Part shown: in pieces, positions 6,920-16,441 of the stretch
How positions within the stretch are numbered: the first letter of the stretch is position 1
Layout of the letters: each line of letters begins with the position of its first letter
NCBI GenBank assembly: GCA_018820665.1
Contig: JAHJNW010000112.1
Coordinates: forward strand, 1 to 36,278
Source of the DNA: Alphaproteobacteria bacterium
Lineage (GTDB): Bacteria; Pseudomonadota; Alphaproteobacteria; Caulobacterales; Caulobacteraceae
Direction: 5' to 3'
Length of the DNA stretch: 36,278 bases
The notes under the pieces: generated by a model
The model's input: only the letters and a program-made list of their open reading frames with translations
The model's database searches: none
What the model was told of the DNA's origin: nothing
Program-made: the position numbers and the translations under genes

Positions 6920-8371
6920 GTGCAAACGACGCTGACCATCGACAATATCGCGCGCAACGCCAGTTCAGGGCGCACTTTCGACCGACGCGGCCCCGTCAGC
7001 GACGCGGTGGTGACCACGGCGGCAGCGGCCACCGTCGAGGATGCGCGTGAGGCCGCCGCCTCCGCCCACGCCGCCTTCGCGACCTGGTCGCTGACCGGAC
7101 CGACCGAGCGCCGTCGCATCCTGCTGCGGGCCGCCGACATTCTCGAGAGCAAGCTCGCCGACTTCGTTTCGACCATGGCCCTGGAGATTGGATCTCCCGA
7201 GGCCTGGTCCGGTTTCAACGTGATGGGCTCGGCAGCCCTGTTCCGCGAAGCCGCGGGCCTCGTCACCCAGATCCAGGGCGAGACCATTCCCACCGACAAG
7301 CCCGGCACGCTGTCGATGACCCTGCGCCAGCCCGTCGGCGTGATCTTGAGCATCGTGCCCTGGAACGGTCCGGTGCTTCTGGCGGCGCGCGCGATCGCCT
7401 ATCCGATCGCCTGCGGAAACACCGTTGTCTTCAAGGCCTCGGAAAGCAGCCCCCGCACCCATGCGCTCATCGCCGAGGCCTTCTACGAGGCGGGGCTCCC
7501 CGCCGGCGTGCTCAACTTCCTGACCAATGCGCCCGAGGACGCCGCCGACGTCATCGACGCCCTGATCGCCCACCCGGCGGTTCGGCGGATCAACTTCACG
7601 GGCTCCACCCGGGTCGGCCGGATCATCGCCGAGAAGGCCGCCACCCAGCTCAAGCCCTGTCTGCTCGAACTCGGCGGCAAGGCGCCCTTCGTGGTGCTGG
7701 ACGACGCCGACATCGAAGGGGCGGTCTCGGCCGCGATCTTCGGATCCTTCCTCTACCAAGGCCAAATTTGCATGTCGACGGAACGGTTCGTGGTCGATGA
7801 AGCGGTCGCAGACGCCTTCGTGGCCCGGTTCGCCGAGCGCGCCAGGGCCCTGCCTGTCGGCGACCCCGCGAACGGCGCCGCCTGCGTCATCGGCCCGGTG
7901 ATCAGCCGCAGCTCGGGCGACCGCATCAACGCCCTGCTCGACGACGCCCTGGCCAAGGGCGCGGTGCTCGCGACGGGTGGACCGGCGCAGGGCGCGGTGA
8001 TGCCGGCGACCATTCTCGACAAGGTGGCGCCGGGCATGAGCATCTATGACGAGGAGACCTTTGGCCCGATCACGACCGTCGTCCGGGTGAAGGGTGTCGA
8101 GGAGGCGATCCGGGTCGCCAACGACACGGCTTATGGCCTGTCCGCCGCCGTGTTCGGGGCGGATACGAGCCGGGCGCTCGCGGTCGCGAGCCGGATCGAA
8201 TCCGGCGCGGTCCACATCAACGGCGCCACCGTCCAGAACGAACCCCAGGCGCCCTATGGCGGGATGAAGCAGAGCGGCTACGGACGCTTCGACGGCCGCG
8301 CCGTGATCGATCAGTTCACCGAGGTGAAATGGGTCACCATCGAGCCGTCAAACCAGCCCTATCCGTTTTGA
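6920..8371 (+). CDS. Aldehyde dehydrogenase, benzaldehyde/vanillin-type
   Basis: A 483-residue NAD(P)-dependent aldehyde dehydrogenase, started at GTG 6920 with AGGGA upstream (6907-6911). The open frame extends further 5' but that part overlaps the dehydrogenase gene and is not family-like. Conserved residues are all present: N149 in IVPWNGP, FTGSTRVG at 227-234, the general base E250 in LELGGK, and the nucleophile C284 in QGQICMSTER. The QGQICMSTER and PYGGMKQSGYGRFDG stretches are typical of the aryl-aldehyde branch (vanillin, salicylaldehyde, benzaldehyde). It would oxidise the aldehyde made by the preceding alcohol dehydrogenase to the carboxylate. A second, distinct aromatic aldehyde dehydrogenase is encoded at 18391-19857. 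Confidence 0.9.
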   Translation: MQTTLTIDNIARNASSGRTFDRRGPVSDAVVTTAAAATVEDAREAAASAHAAFATWSLTGPTERRRILLRAADILESKLADFVSTMALEIGSPEAWSGFNVMGSAALFREAAGLVTQIQGETIPTDKPGTLSMTLRQPVGVILSIVPWNGPVLLAARAIAYPIACGNTVVFKASESSPRTHALIAEAFYEAGLPAGVLNFLTNAPEDAADVIDALIAHPAVRRINFTGSTRVGRIIAEKAATQLKPCLLELGGKAPFVVLDDADIEGAVSAAIFGSFLYQGQICMSTERFVVDEAVADAFVARFAERARALPVGDPANGAACVIGPVISRSSGDRINALLDDALAKGAVLATGGPAQGAVMPATILDKVAPGMSIYDEETFGPITTVVRVKGVEEAIRVANDTAYGLSAAVFGADTSRALAVASRIESGAVHINGATVQNEPQAPYGGMKQSGYGRFDGRAVIDQFTEVKWVTIEPSNQPYPF

Positions 8372-8454
8372 CCCGGGCCTTGTCGCTCGCTGATCGGCTG
8401 CCTCCCGCCCACCCTTTCGGTCGGCGGCCTTCACAACGCCTCGCGCGCTAACCC

Positions 8455-9996
8455 GTGTCCGTCGTCAGACGTCATGGCCCCGTTCTCGGGGTGGCCGCGC
8501 TCGGCGCTGTGATCGGATCCACCTTTCCGGTCGGGATGATCCTGGGCCAGGCGGACCTGGCCGGAGGACTGTCGGCGGCGGTCAACGACGCCTCGTGGAG
8601 CGTCACCCTCTACAACGTCGGCCAGATCGCCGGACTGCCGATGACGATGACGGCGGCGGCCGCCTTCGGACGGGGCCGGACCATGGCGCTGGCCGGGGCG
8701 GGCTTCGCCCTGAGCAGCGCCGCGATCGCCCTCAGCCCGGGCCTCGGCGTCTTTCTCGCGGCGCGGCTGCTGCAGGGCTTCTTCGGCGGCGCTCTGCCGG
8801 TTCTTTTCATGGTCATGATCATGACGAGCCTGCCGCCCGGTCGAAGCCAGGCGGGCGGGCTCAGCCTGTTCGCCATCGCCACCTCGGTGGGAGCCGGGTT
8901 CGCGGCCGGCCTGTCCTTCCTCCTGCTTGAGGCCGGGGGATGGCGAGGGCTCTTCTGGTGTCAGGTGGCGGTCGGCGGCCTCTACGCCGTCCTGGCCGCG
9001 CGCGCCCTGCCCCACGAGCGCGGCGACGCCATCCACCTGCGCCAGAAGGACTGGCCCAGCTACGTCTTCCTCTCCGTCGGGCTGGGGCTCCTCGTCGTCT
9101 TCTTGTCGGAGGGTGAGCGTCGCTACTGGTTCGACACCTGGTGGATCGCCGCCGCCCTGGCCTGCGGCGCGGCGGCGACGGCGCTTGGCGTCCGCGCCCT
9201 CGCCCAGGCTTCGCGTCCCTTGCTGAAGCTCAGCCTTCTGCGCCGTCCGAGCTTCCTCGGCGCCCTGCTGCTTCAGGCGCTGTTCAGGGCCGGCTCCCTG
9301 CTCACCCTGTCGACCATTCCGCAGGCGCTCATCCGGCTCGAAGCCTACGGTCTCGAGCAGATCGCCGGGCTTCTCATCCCCATGGCCACGGCGGCGGCGG
9401 CGGGCGCCCTGGCGTCCCATCTCCTCTGTGGACGGGGCCACTCGCGGGCGGCCCTGGCGGCGGGGCTGTTCGCCTGCGCGATCGCAGCGGGGCTCTGCAC
9501 CGGGGTTTCCTCGTCCTGGGCGGGCGAGAACTACCGGATCGCGATCGTCATCGCAGGCCTGGGCCAAGGGTTGTTCTCGGTGGCGGTCATGCGCTTCGCC
9601 GTCCACGGCCTGGCACGCGAAGACGGCCCGACCTGCGCCGTCCTGTTCAACTTCGCCCGGCTGTTCGGACTTGTCGGCGGGGTGGCCCTGCTGGCGCGCC
9701 TGACGACCTTCCGGGAGGCCCTGCACGCGATCCGGCTGGCGGAGAGCCTTTCGCCCCTTGCGCCGGAACGCCGCGCCGAGATCGCCGCGCAGCTCGCGCC
9801 GTCCCTCTCGCCGCAAGTCGCCGGACGGGTGGCGCTCGGGCGGCTGTCCGCCGCCCTGACCAACCAGGCCTACGCCCTGACCTTCGCCGACCTCTTCCTC
9901 GTCCTCGCCGTCCTCATGACGGCGGCGGGCCTGCTGGTCTGTCTCCTGCCCCCGCTGCCGCGCCCGTCGGTCGCCTACATATCCGTGTCCCGATGA
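8455..9996 (+). CDS. MFS transporter, DHA2 (EmrB-like) drug/aromatic efflux pump
   Basis: A 513-residue, very hydrophobic protein with about 14 predicted membrane helices, the count of the DHA2 family of proton-driven efflux pumps. The start is GTG 8455. The loop GRGRTMALAG after helix 2 corresponds to the degenerate MFS motif A region, and GFFGGALPVLFMVMIM to the helix 4-5 region. Its stop codon overlaps the ATG of the following membrane-fusion gene (ATGA, 9993-9996), a strong sign that the two form an EmrAB-type tripartite pump. Transcribed after the alcohol and aldehyde dehydrogenases, it may export toxic aromatic aldehydes, acids or related compounds; the substrate is inferred. No outer-membrane factor gene follows, so a TolC from elsewhere would be needed. 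Confidence 0.85.
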   Translation: MSVVRRHGPVLGVAALGAVIGSTFPVGMILGQADLAGGLSAAVNDASWSVTLYNVGQIAGLPMTMTAAAAFGRGRTMALAGAGFALSSAAIALSPGLGVFLAARLLQGFFGGALPVLFMVMIMTSLPPGRSQAGGLSLFAIATSVGAGFAAGLSFLLLEAGGWRGLFWCQVAVGGLYAVLAARALPHERGDAIHLRQKDWPSYVFLSVGLGLLVVFLSEGERRYWFDTWWIAAALACGAAATALGVRALAQASRPLLKLSLLRRPSFLGALLLQALFRAGSLLTLSTIPQALIRLEAYGLEQIAGLLIPMATAAAAGALASHLLCGRGHSRAALAAGLFACAIAAGLCTGVSSSWAGENYRIAIVIAGLGQGLFSVAVMRFAVHGLAREDGPTCAVLFNFARLFGLVGGVALLARLTTFREALHAIRLAESLSPLAPERRAEIAAQLAPSLSPQVAGRVALGRLSAALTNQAYALTFADLFLVLAVLMTAAGLLVCLLPPLPRPSVAYISVSR

Positions 9997-11111
9997 CCCC
10001 TGCGATGAAGACCGACGCTTCCGCCCGTGGGCGGCTCCCCCCTGCGGTCCGCCGTCTGCTCGCGGGCGGCCTGGCGGTGTGCGCCCTCGGCGCGGCCGTG
10101 TTCCTCGCCTACCGGACCGTCCCGGTCATCGCGCCCTACATCAGCAGCGACAATGCCTACGTCAAAGGCGATCTGACCTTCGTGACGACCAAGGTGGCAG
10201 GCTATGTCGCCGGTATCGAGACCGAGGACGGCCAGACGGTCGCGGCGGGACAGATCCTCGTCCGCATCGATCCCCGCGATCTCGAATCCGCCGCCCGGGA
10301 CGCCGAGGCCAATGTCGCGCGCCAGCGGGCCGCGGAGCTGCAGCTGCAAGCCCAGTCAGAGCTTCAGGGCGCCCAGATCGAGGTGGCCGACGCGGGGGTC
10401 GTCGCGGCCGAGGCGCTGATCCGCAAGACCGCGGCGGACCTGGCGCGAGCAACGACCTTGCGTGAGTCCGGCGCGGTCAGCGTGGCCTATTACGATCAGG
10501 CCCTTGCCGATGATCTCAAGGCGCGCGCCAGCCTGACCCAGGCCGAGGCGCAGGCAAGGCTGGCGCGCCGACAGCTGCTGGTGATCGCCGCCCAGAGCGA
10601 CGGCGCGACGGCCGACCAACAGGGCGCGCAGGCCCGACTGGACAGAGCCCGCAACGACGCGGACGCGGCCGTCATCCGAGCGCCCCGGGAAGGCGTCGCT
10701 GTGGCGAGAAATGTGCGGGTTGGGGAGTATGTGGGTGTGGGCCAGCGGCTGCTGGCGATCGCGCCGACACAGGGGCTCTGGGTTCAGGCCAACCTGCGCG
10801 AGACCCAGCTCGGGAGGCTCCGCCCGGGCGACCGCGTCGCCGTGTCCATCGACGCCTTGCCCGGGCGGACGCTGTGCGGTCGGGTGGATGGACTGCCCGG
10901 CGCGAGCGGCGCCGAACTCGCCCTTCTTCCACCCGACAACGCCACGGGCAACTTCACCAAGATCGTGCGCCGCTTCTCCGTGCGCATCCTCCTCGATCCG
11001 GGGCAACCGGCCTCCGAACGACTCGCGGCCGGCATGTCGGTCCAGGTCCGGATCGCACTCGGGTCTCACGGAGGTGGTCGGACCACCGGCCTCGCCTGCG
11101 CGAGGAATTGA
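9993..11111 (+). CDS. HlyD/EmrA-type periplasmic membrane-fusion protein
   Basis: A 372-residue adaptor that links an inner-membrane pump to an outer-membrane channel. A short cytoplasmic N-terminus precedes a single membrane anchor at about residues 21-41. The family motif SSDNAYVKGD follows at 51-60, and the first lipoyl half-domain contains EDGQTVAAGQILVRIDPRDL. Residues about 95-210 are an Ala/Gln/Glu-rich coiled coil. The second lipoyl half and beta-barrel follow, with IRAPREGVAVARNVRVGEYVGVGQRLL and the C-terminal GMSVQVRI. The start at 9993 overlaps the stop codon of the pump gene; a second ATG lies 12 bases downstream. It is the last gene of the rightward operon and meets a leftward gene at 11178. 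Confidence 0.9.
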   Translation: MTPAMKTDASARGRLPPAVRRLLAGGLAVCALGAAVFLAYRTVPVIAPYISSDNAYVKGDLTFVTTKVAGYVAGIETEDGQTVAAGQILVRIDPRDLESAARDAEANVARQRAAELQLQAQSELQGAQIEVADAGVVAAEALIRKTAADLARATTLRESGAVSVAYYDQALADDLKARASLTQAEAQARLARRQLLVIAAQSDGATADQQGAQARLDRARNDADAAVIRAPREGVAVARNVRVGEYVGVGQRLLAIAPTQGLWVQANLRETQLGRLRPGDRVAVSIDALPGRTLCGRVDGLPGASGAELALLPPDNATGNFTKIVRRFSVRILLDPGQPASERLAAGMSVQVRIALGSHGGGRTTGLACARN

Positions 11112-11177
11112 GACCGGCCGATCATTCTACGGGCGGCGCAGTCACCGGATGGGCCGAGGCCCGGACGCGAGCCGTCG

Positions 11178-11750
11178 TCAGTCTTCGCGGGGCAGGACCG
11201 TCAGCACCCGCGTCACATGGGCGTGGAACTCCACCATATAGTTGCGCAGGAAGGCCTCGGTGGACTCGACCGTGACCTCTCCATCGTCGGTGATCAGCCC
11301 CGGGGTGAAGTGGATGTAGGCTTCCACGGCGTTCATCTGGGGCGCGTTGAGGAAGCCCAGAATGCTGCGCAGGCTCTGTTGCGCCACGGCGGTGCCGATG
11401 GCTCCGGGCGAGGTTCCGATCACGGCGGTCGGCTTGCGGGCGAACGAGTTCGTCCCCCAGGGGCGGCTGGCCCAGTCGATCGCGTTCTTCAGACCGCCGG
11501 GGATAGAGCGATTGTATTCCGGCGTGACGATCAGAATGCCGTCTGATGCCTTGATCGCTGCCTTGAATGTCAGCGCTTCAGCGGGATAGTCGGCGTCGTA
11601 GTCGGAACTGTAGAGCTTCAGGTCGGAAAACCCGATCTCCTGCAGGACCAGTCCATCCGGAGCGAGCCGCGTCAGCGCCTTTGCCAGTTTCCGGTTGATG
11701 GAATTGCTGGACAGGCTTCCGACCAGATAGCCGATGTTGAAGGGGGTCAT
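11178..11750 (-). CDS. NAD(P)H-dependent FMN reductase / flavodoxin-like quinone reductase
   Basis: A 190-residue flavodoxin-fold reductase of the NADPH-dependent FMN reductase (ChrR/SsuE-related) family. The FMN phosphate-binding loop is GSLSSNSIN at residues 11-19. The family signature PEYNRSIPGGLKNAIDW is at 77-93, and GTSPGAIGTA follows. I chose the ATG at 11750 because it has AGGA at a normal distance; an ATG 30 bases earlier lacks a ribosome-binding site. Such enzymes reduce flavin, quinones, azo dyes or chromate. It is the last gene of a leftward set with an MDR oxidoreductase, an exported hydrolase and a tautomerase, which suggests detoxification of electrophiles or quinones. Family is certain; substrate is not. 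Confidence 0.9.
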   Translation of the reverse strand: MTPFNIGYLVGSLSSNSINRKLAKALTRLAPDGLVLQEIGFSDLKLYSSDYDADYPAEALTFKAAIKASDGILIVTPEYNRSIPGGLKNAIDWASRPWGTNSFARKPTAVIGTSPGAIGTAVAQQSLRSILGFLNAPQMNAVEAYIHFTPGLITDDGEVTVESTEAFLRNYMVEFHAHVTRVLTVLPRED

Positions 11751-11829
11751 GCCGCTATTCCTATGTCTGCTGTTAGTCATTCAACGCCGAAGACCACGGG
11801 CGTTTCCGTGCAGGCCGCTACGGTTACGG

Positions 11830-12825
11830 TCAGGGCTTGAGGAGAATGCGGCCGGGCAGGTCTCCGCGCTCGATGCGCGCGTGCGCATCGGCCACATCCG
11901 CGAGAGGCCATAGCTGAGAGGCGGGCGGGCGGATCAATCCGTCGCCCAGCCACGACGTCAGGTCCGCGACGGCGCGCCGGAGCGACGGCCCGTCCAGGCT
12001 TTCCGTCGAATAGCCGGTCAGCACCACGGCATCGATCAGCCGCCAGGCGTCAAAGGTGACGTCGCCGCCCGCGGCCGCGCCAACCATCGACAGGACACCG
12101 CCGGGACGAAGCGCCTGCACGCATCCGGTGAACACTTCGCCGCCGACGGTCTCGAGGACCGCATCGACGCTCGCGGGCTCGAGCGAAGCCGGCGCCCCGC
12201 GCGGTGAGACGATCACCGTGTCAGCGCCCAAGGCGAGAACCTTCTCCGTATCCCCTGCGTGCGAGATCAGCGCGGTCACCGTCGCCCCTCGCGCCCTGGC
12301 GATCCCGACGGCGCAGGCGCCGACATTCCCGGCCGCGCCGGTGATCAGGATGCGATACTGCGAGAGGTCGTCGCCGATCCGCGCAAGTCCGCCATGCGCC
12401 GTGACGCCGGGAAGCCCGATCGCGGCCATGGCGAGCGGATCCACCGTGTCGTGAATGAGGGCGAGCGCGTCCGCATCGACCGTGACGAACTCCGCATATC
12501 CACCGGGTCGTTCAGCCCGCACGCCGCCCAGGCCCTGCATCATGGTGACGACGGTCTGACCGGGACGCCAATCGACAACCGCGCTGCCCACCGCCTCGAT
12601 CACTCCCACGCTCTCGATGCCGGGCGTATAGGGAAAGGGGTCGGACCGCCGCGTCGGCCAGACCCCGGCCCGGATCTTGAGGTCGGTGAAGTTGATCCCC
12701 GCCGCGATCGTGCGAATGCGCGCCTCGCCCGGCGCCAGCGGAGGCAGAGAGGCGTCCACGACAGCGAGAACCTTGGGCCCGCCGTAGCGGGTGATCTGAA
12801 CGGTCCGGCCTGTCAGCGGCGTCAT
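11830..12825 (-). CDS. Zinc-free MDR oxidoreductase (quinone oxidoreductase/enoyl reductase type)
   Basis: A 331-residue medium-chain dehydrogenase/reductase. The GroES-like N-terminal domain contains AAGINFTDLKIRAGVWP and the conserved TPGIESVGVIEAVG. The nucleotide-binding motif is GAAGNVG at residues 163-169, in the AxxGxxG form typical of NADPH-dependent quinone oxidoreductases. The Cys/His/Glu zinc ligands of alcohol dehydrogenases are absent. It likely reduces a quinone or an activated carbon-carbon double bond with NADPH. It lies 79 bases upstream of the FMN reductase gene and 39 bases after the exported hydrolase gene, in one leftward series. The cluster points to handling of reactive carbonyl or quinone compounds, but no specific substrate can be read from the sequence. 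Confidence 0.88.
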   Translation of the reverse strand: MTPLTGRTVQITRYGGPKVLAVVDASLPPLAPGEARIRTIAAGINFTDLKIRAGVWPTRRSDPFPYTPGIESVGVIEAVGSAVVDWRPGQTVVTMMQGLGGVRAERPGGYAEFVTVDADALALIHDTVDPLAMAAIGLPGVTAHGGLARIGDDLSQYRILITGAAGNVGACAVGIARARGATVTALISHAGDTEKVLALGADTVIVSPRGAPASLEPASVDAVLETVGGEVFTGCVQALRPGGVLSMVGAAAGGDVTFDAWRLIDAVVLTGYSTESLDGPSLRRAVADLTSWLGDGLIRPPASQLWPLADVADAHARIERGDLPGRILLKP

Positions 12826-12864
12826 GGTGGGCTCCGGATTGGAAGGGCAGGCGTTCGGACGCGC

Positions 12865-13863
12865 CTAATGCTTCAGAAACGCATCGACGTCCGATGCGAA
12901 CTTCACCGGGTTCTTGAACATCAGGAAGTGATCGCCCTGCTCGGCTTCGGTGTAGTCGTAGAGGGTCGCGTCCGGAATGACCGACGACATCCAGCGCTGG
13001 CTCGGCAGGTTGTTGCTGAAGGCGCCCGAGAAGATCGCCGTCGGCACGTCGATCTTGCTGCGGATGACGTCGCGCCAGTCGTTGGTGGCGTGGTCGAACA
13101 GCACCCGGCCCATGGCGGTGGGATCGTTGGTGACGAAAGCCTCGGCGAAGGCTTCTGAGTTGACGAAATAGGCCGAGTCCCGAACCGCGAACCGCTGCAT
13201 GGCCTTGGGATCCACAATCATGGTGTTGGTGGCGGCGCCCGTGGTGAAGGCGGCGACCATGCGTTCGGCCGAGGTGGTCATGCCGCCGGCGTCCAGCCGC
13301 TCCTGCTCGGTCCAGTCCGCGTGGGAATAGATGGAGACCGGTTCGTCCACGAAGATGGCCTTGTGGATGCCGCCCGTACCGAACAGGTCGATATAGCCCC
13401 ACAGCACCGAAGCCCCCATCGACCAGCCGCAGTAGTTCGCCGACTCCAGGCCGAGGTGGTCGGAGAATTCCTTCAGGTCCATCGAGAAGCGGGAAATCCG
13501 CGACCCATAGGTGACGTCCTGCGACAGGCCCTGATTGCGAGGGTCAAGGACGTAGACGTGATAGCGGCGGCTGAGCAGGTACATCACATTGATGTATTCC
13601 GCCCCGTTGGCCGACCAGCCGGGAATGAAGATCAGGGACTCGCCCTCGCCCGCCTCCCAGTAGGCCAGCTTGACGCCGTCATTGGTGGTGAAGCTGTTGA
13701 TCTCCAGACCCGGAAAGTCAGACAGCCTGGCCGGCATGCCCTCGATCCGGTTCGGGAAGATGAAGTCCCGACCCAGGAACTCGATCGCCGGCTCGGCCAG
13801 GGCCTGGACCGGAGCGACCATCAGGATAAGGGCGCCGAGGGCGCCGGCCAGCTGTCTGCGCAT
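12865..13863 (-). CDS. Exported alpha/beta hydrolase
   Basis: A 332-residue alpha/beta-fold hydrolase with a Sec signal peptide (MRRQLAGALGALILMVAPVQALA, cleavage after residue 23, AXA-type), so it acts in the periplasm. The nucleophile elbow is GWSMGAS with S148, and the catalytic His is probably H312 in GDHFLMF. The oxyanion segment FIPGWSANGAEY and the LDPRNQGLSQ strand resemble esterases and epoxide- or lactone-hydrolase-like enzymes. The acid residue cannot be fixed without a model. The stop codon of the upstream tautomerase gene lies 2 bases from this ATG, so the two are co-translated. The combination of an exported hydrolase with a tautomerase is unusual. The substrate may be an ester or lactone; that is inference. 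Confidence 0.82.
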   Translation of the reverse strand: MRRQLAGALGALILMVAPVQALAEPAIEFLGRDFIFPNRIEGMPARLSDFPGLEINSFTTNDGVKLAYWEAGEGESLIFIPGWSANGAEYINVMYLLSRRYHVYVLDPRNQGLSQDVTYGSRISRFSMDLKEFSDHLGLESANYCGWSMGASVLWGYIDLFGTGGIHKAIFVDEPVSIYSHADWTEQERLDAGGMTTSAERMVAAFTTGAATNTMIVDPKAMQRFAVRDSAYFVNSEAFAEAFVTNDPTAMGRVLFDHATNDWRDVIRSKIDVPTAIFSGAFSNNLPSQRWMSSVIPDATLYDYTEAEQGDHFLMFKNPVKFASDVDAFLKH

Positions 13864-13865
13864 CT

Positions 13866-14063
13866 CTAGCTGGCCTCGACCGGCTCGCCGTATAGCTTGC
13901 CGCCGCCGGCCCAGTCGCTGGGCGCCACATCCTCGAAGATGACGTAGATGTAGTTGGGGTCGGTCTGGGTGTTACGGACGATGCTCTCGGTGATCTCCGC
14001 GGCCACCTTGCCTTTGGTTTCGTGGTCCTTGCCTTCAAACCAGCTCACGCGAACGACGGGCAT
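13866..14063 (-). CDS. 4-oxalocrotonate tautomerase-family protein
   Basis: A 65-residue member of the tautomerase superfamily. After removal of Met, the catalytic base Pro-1 is present (MPVVRVSWFEGKDHETKGKV), with the typical beta-alpha-beta layout and the later strand YIYVIFEDVAPSDWAGGG. Length matches 4-OT subunits (about 62 residues), which work as oligomers. It is the first gene of the leftward series and diverges from a LysR gene across 134 bases. 4-OT proper belongs to the catechol meta-cleavage pathway, but no extradiol dioxygenase is in the window, so this is more likely a tautomerase of unknown substrate than pathway 4-OT. The family call is strong despite the small size. Confidence 0.85.
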   Translation of the reverse strand: MPVVRVSWFEGKDHETKGKVAAEITESIVRNTQTDPNYIYVIFEDVAPSDWAGGGKLYGEPVEAS

Positions 14064-14171
14064 GGGGCTCTCCTGTGATCGATCCAGCGGGCCGAGGTGG
14101 TCGCTGCTATTGACGAGTCATTTGACCGGAGCCACACAGATGATAAAGCCCATCCGAAGACCAACTTTGTA

Positions 14172-14182
14172 GACTTGAAGTC
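14172..14182. promoter_or_regulatory. Dyad GACTT-G-AAGTC before the LysR gene, candidate operator
   Basis: This 11-base palindrome is 15 bases before the LysR start and within the divergent promoter region shared with the tautomerase operon. LysR proteins often autorepress from such a site. It is short and unsupported by a known consensus. Confidence 0.3.
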
Positions 14183-14197
14183 GACTAGCAGGCTCCC

Positions 14198-15106
14198 ATG
14201 GCCGATCTCGATCCATTCGCCGGTGTGAGCATCTTTGTCGCCGCTGCGCGCGCCGGCAGCTTCACCCAGGCTGCCGACCAGCTCGGAATCACCAAGTCTG
14301 CGGTCGGGAAATCGATTGCACGGCTTGAGGCCCGGCTCGGGGTCAAACTGTTCCACCGCACCACGCGCATGAACCGCCTGACGGTCGATGGCGAAGCCTT
14401 CCATGCGGCGTGCGCCGCCGCCCTGGAAGAGATCACCGGGGCTGAAGCGGCCCTCACCTCGGCGCGACAGACCCTGACGGGCAGACTGCGGATCGATATG
14501 CCGGTGGCGTTCGGCCGCAGCGTGCTGCTTCCGCTCCTGCTCGAGATCGTGCGTCCCCATCCGGGCCTGCGGCTGACCCTGAGCTTCACCGACGAGACGA
14601 TCGATCCCCTGCTGGAGAATGTCGATCTGGCGATCCGCTTCGGCGATCTGAAGGACAGCAGCCATCTGATCGCCCGCCATCTCGCGAGCCAGGCCCGGGT
14701 GATCTGCGCTGCGCCGTCCTACCTGACGGAGCAAGGCATTCCTCAGACACTGGAAGATCTGCGCGACCATCGCGGCGTCGTCGGTGCGGCGAAAGGGCCT
14801 CCGGTCAGCTGGGTGGTGCGCGAGGACGGGATCGTCCGGCGCATCGCTCCGCCAACATCGCATCAGTTGAACGACGGCGAGGCCATGGTGGCGGCGGCGG
14901 CCGGTGGGCTGGGCCTTTGTCAGGCGCCGATCTCGATGGTGCGTGACCTGATCGCACGGGGGGCGCTCAAGACGGTGCTTGAGACCTATTCGACGGTGCC
15001 GGTCGAGATACACGCCCTCTGGCCGCGACAGGCCCACCTCAGTCCCCGTGTCCGCCATGTCGTCGATCAGTTCGCCGCCTTTGCCGCACAGGGGCGGCTG
15101 GACTGA
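14198..15106 (+). CDS. LysR-type regulator (CrgA/DsdC-like group), divergent from tautomerase operon
   Basis: A 302-residue LysR regulator. The HTH at residues about 8-45 reads FVAAARAGSFTQAADQLGITKSAVGKSIARLE and is followed by LGVKLFHRTTRMNRLT. The F-H-R-T-T-R signature places it in the large CrgA-like subgroup that commonly controls neighbouring oxidoreductases or hydrolases. The substrate-binding domain contains the VDLAIRFGDLKDSS stretch and is full length. It is head-to-head with the tautomerase-hydrolase-MDR-FMN reductase set, its likely target. No strong ribosome-binding site is seen before the ATG at 14198, only AGCAGG. Inducer is unknown; members of this group often sense quinones or electrophiles, which would suit these neighbours. 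Confidence 0.9.
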   Translation: MADLDPFAGVSIFVAAARAGSFTQAADQLGITKSAVGKSIARLEARLGVKLFHRTTRMNRLTVDGEAFHAACAAALEEITGAEAALTSARQTLTGRLRIDMPVAFGRSVLLPLLLEIVRPHPGLRLTLSFTDETIDPLLENVDLAIRFGDLKDSSHLIARHLASQARVICAAPSYLTEQGIPQTLEDLRDHRGVVGAAKGPPVSWVVREDGIVRRIAPPTSHQLNDGEAMVAAAAGGLGLCQAPISMVRDLIARGALKTVLETYSTVPVEIHALWPRQAHLSPRVRHVVDQFAAFAAQGRLD

Positions 15107-15223
15107 GCGGCAGCACCGAGGGTTATGGGCGATCTCGACCCTCGCCGGTTCTTGCGCACACAGGCAGGAAAGTATCCCGCCGGCGAAGTTGTCGGTTAGT
15201 TGCAGGCCGAACCGGCTGTCGCT

Positions 15224-16330
<1,107 letters not shown>

Positions 16331-16374
16331 GGCGGTCTCCAGGAGTTCGGATCCTTGGTACTCCTCCCCAATCG

Positions 16375-16388
16375 GCGGGATAATCCGC
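16375..16388. promoter_or_regulatory. Imperfect dyad between frmA and the divergent LysR gene
   Basis: GCGGGATAATCCGC has GCGG/CCGC arms and an inner GGAT/ATCC symmetry. It sits near the middle of the divergent region, where a LysR operator would be expected. Support is positional only. Confidence 0.25.
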
Positions 16389-16441
16389 AAATCCTACAAA
16401 ACATTATTGCGTCAGGAGGGCCAATCCTGTTGGTGGCTTGC

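Noticed and set aside
8431..9816. 461-residue open frame opposite the MFS pump
   Set aside because: Low-complexity Arg/Gly/Glu-rich shadow of a high-GC gene; the plus strand encodes a clear transporter.
13866..14063. Tautomerase as evidence for a catechol meta-cleavage pathway
   Set aside because: No extradiol dioxygenase, semialdehyde dehydrogenase or hydratase is present; ring cleavage here is of the ortho type (catA).
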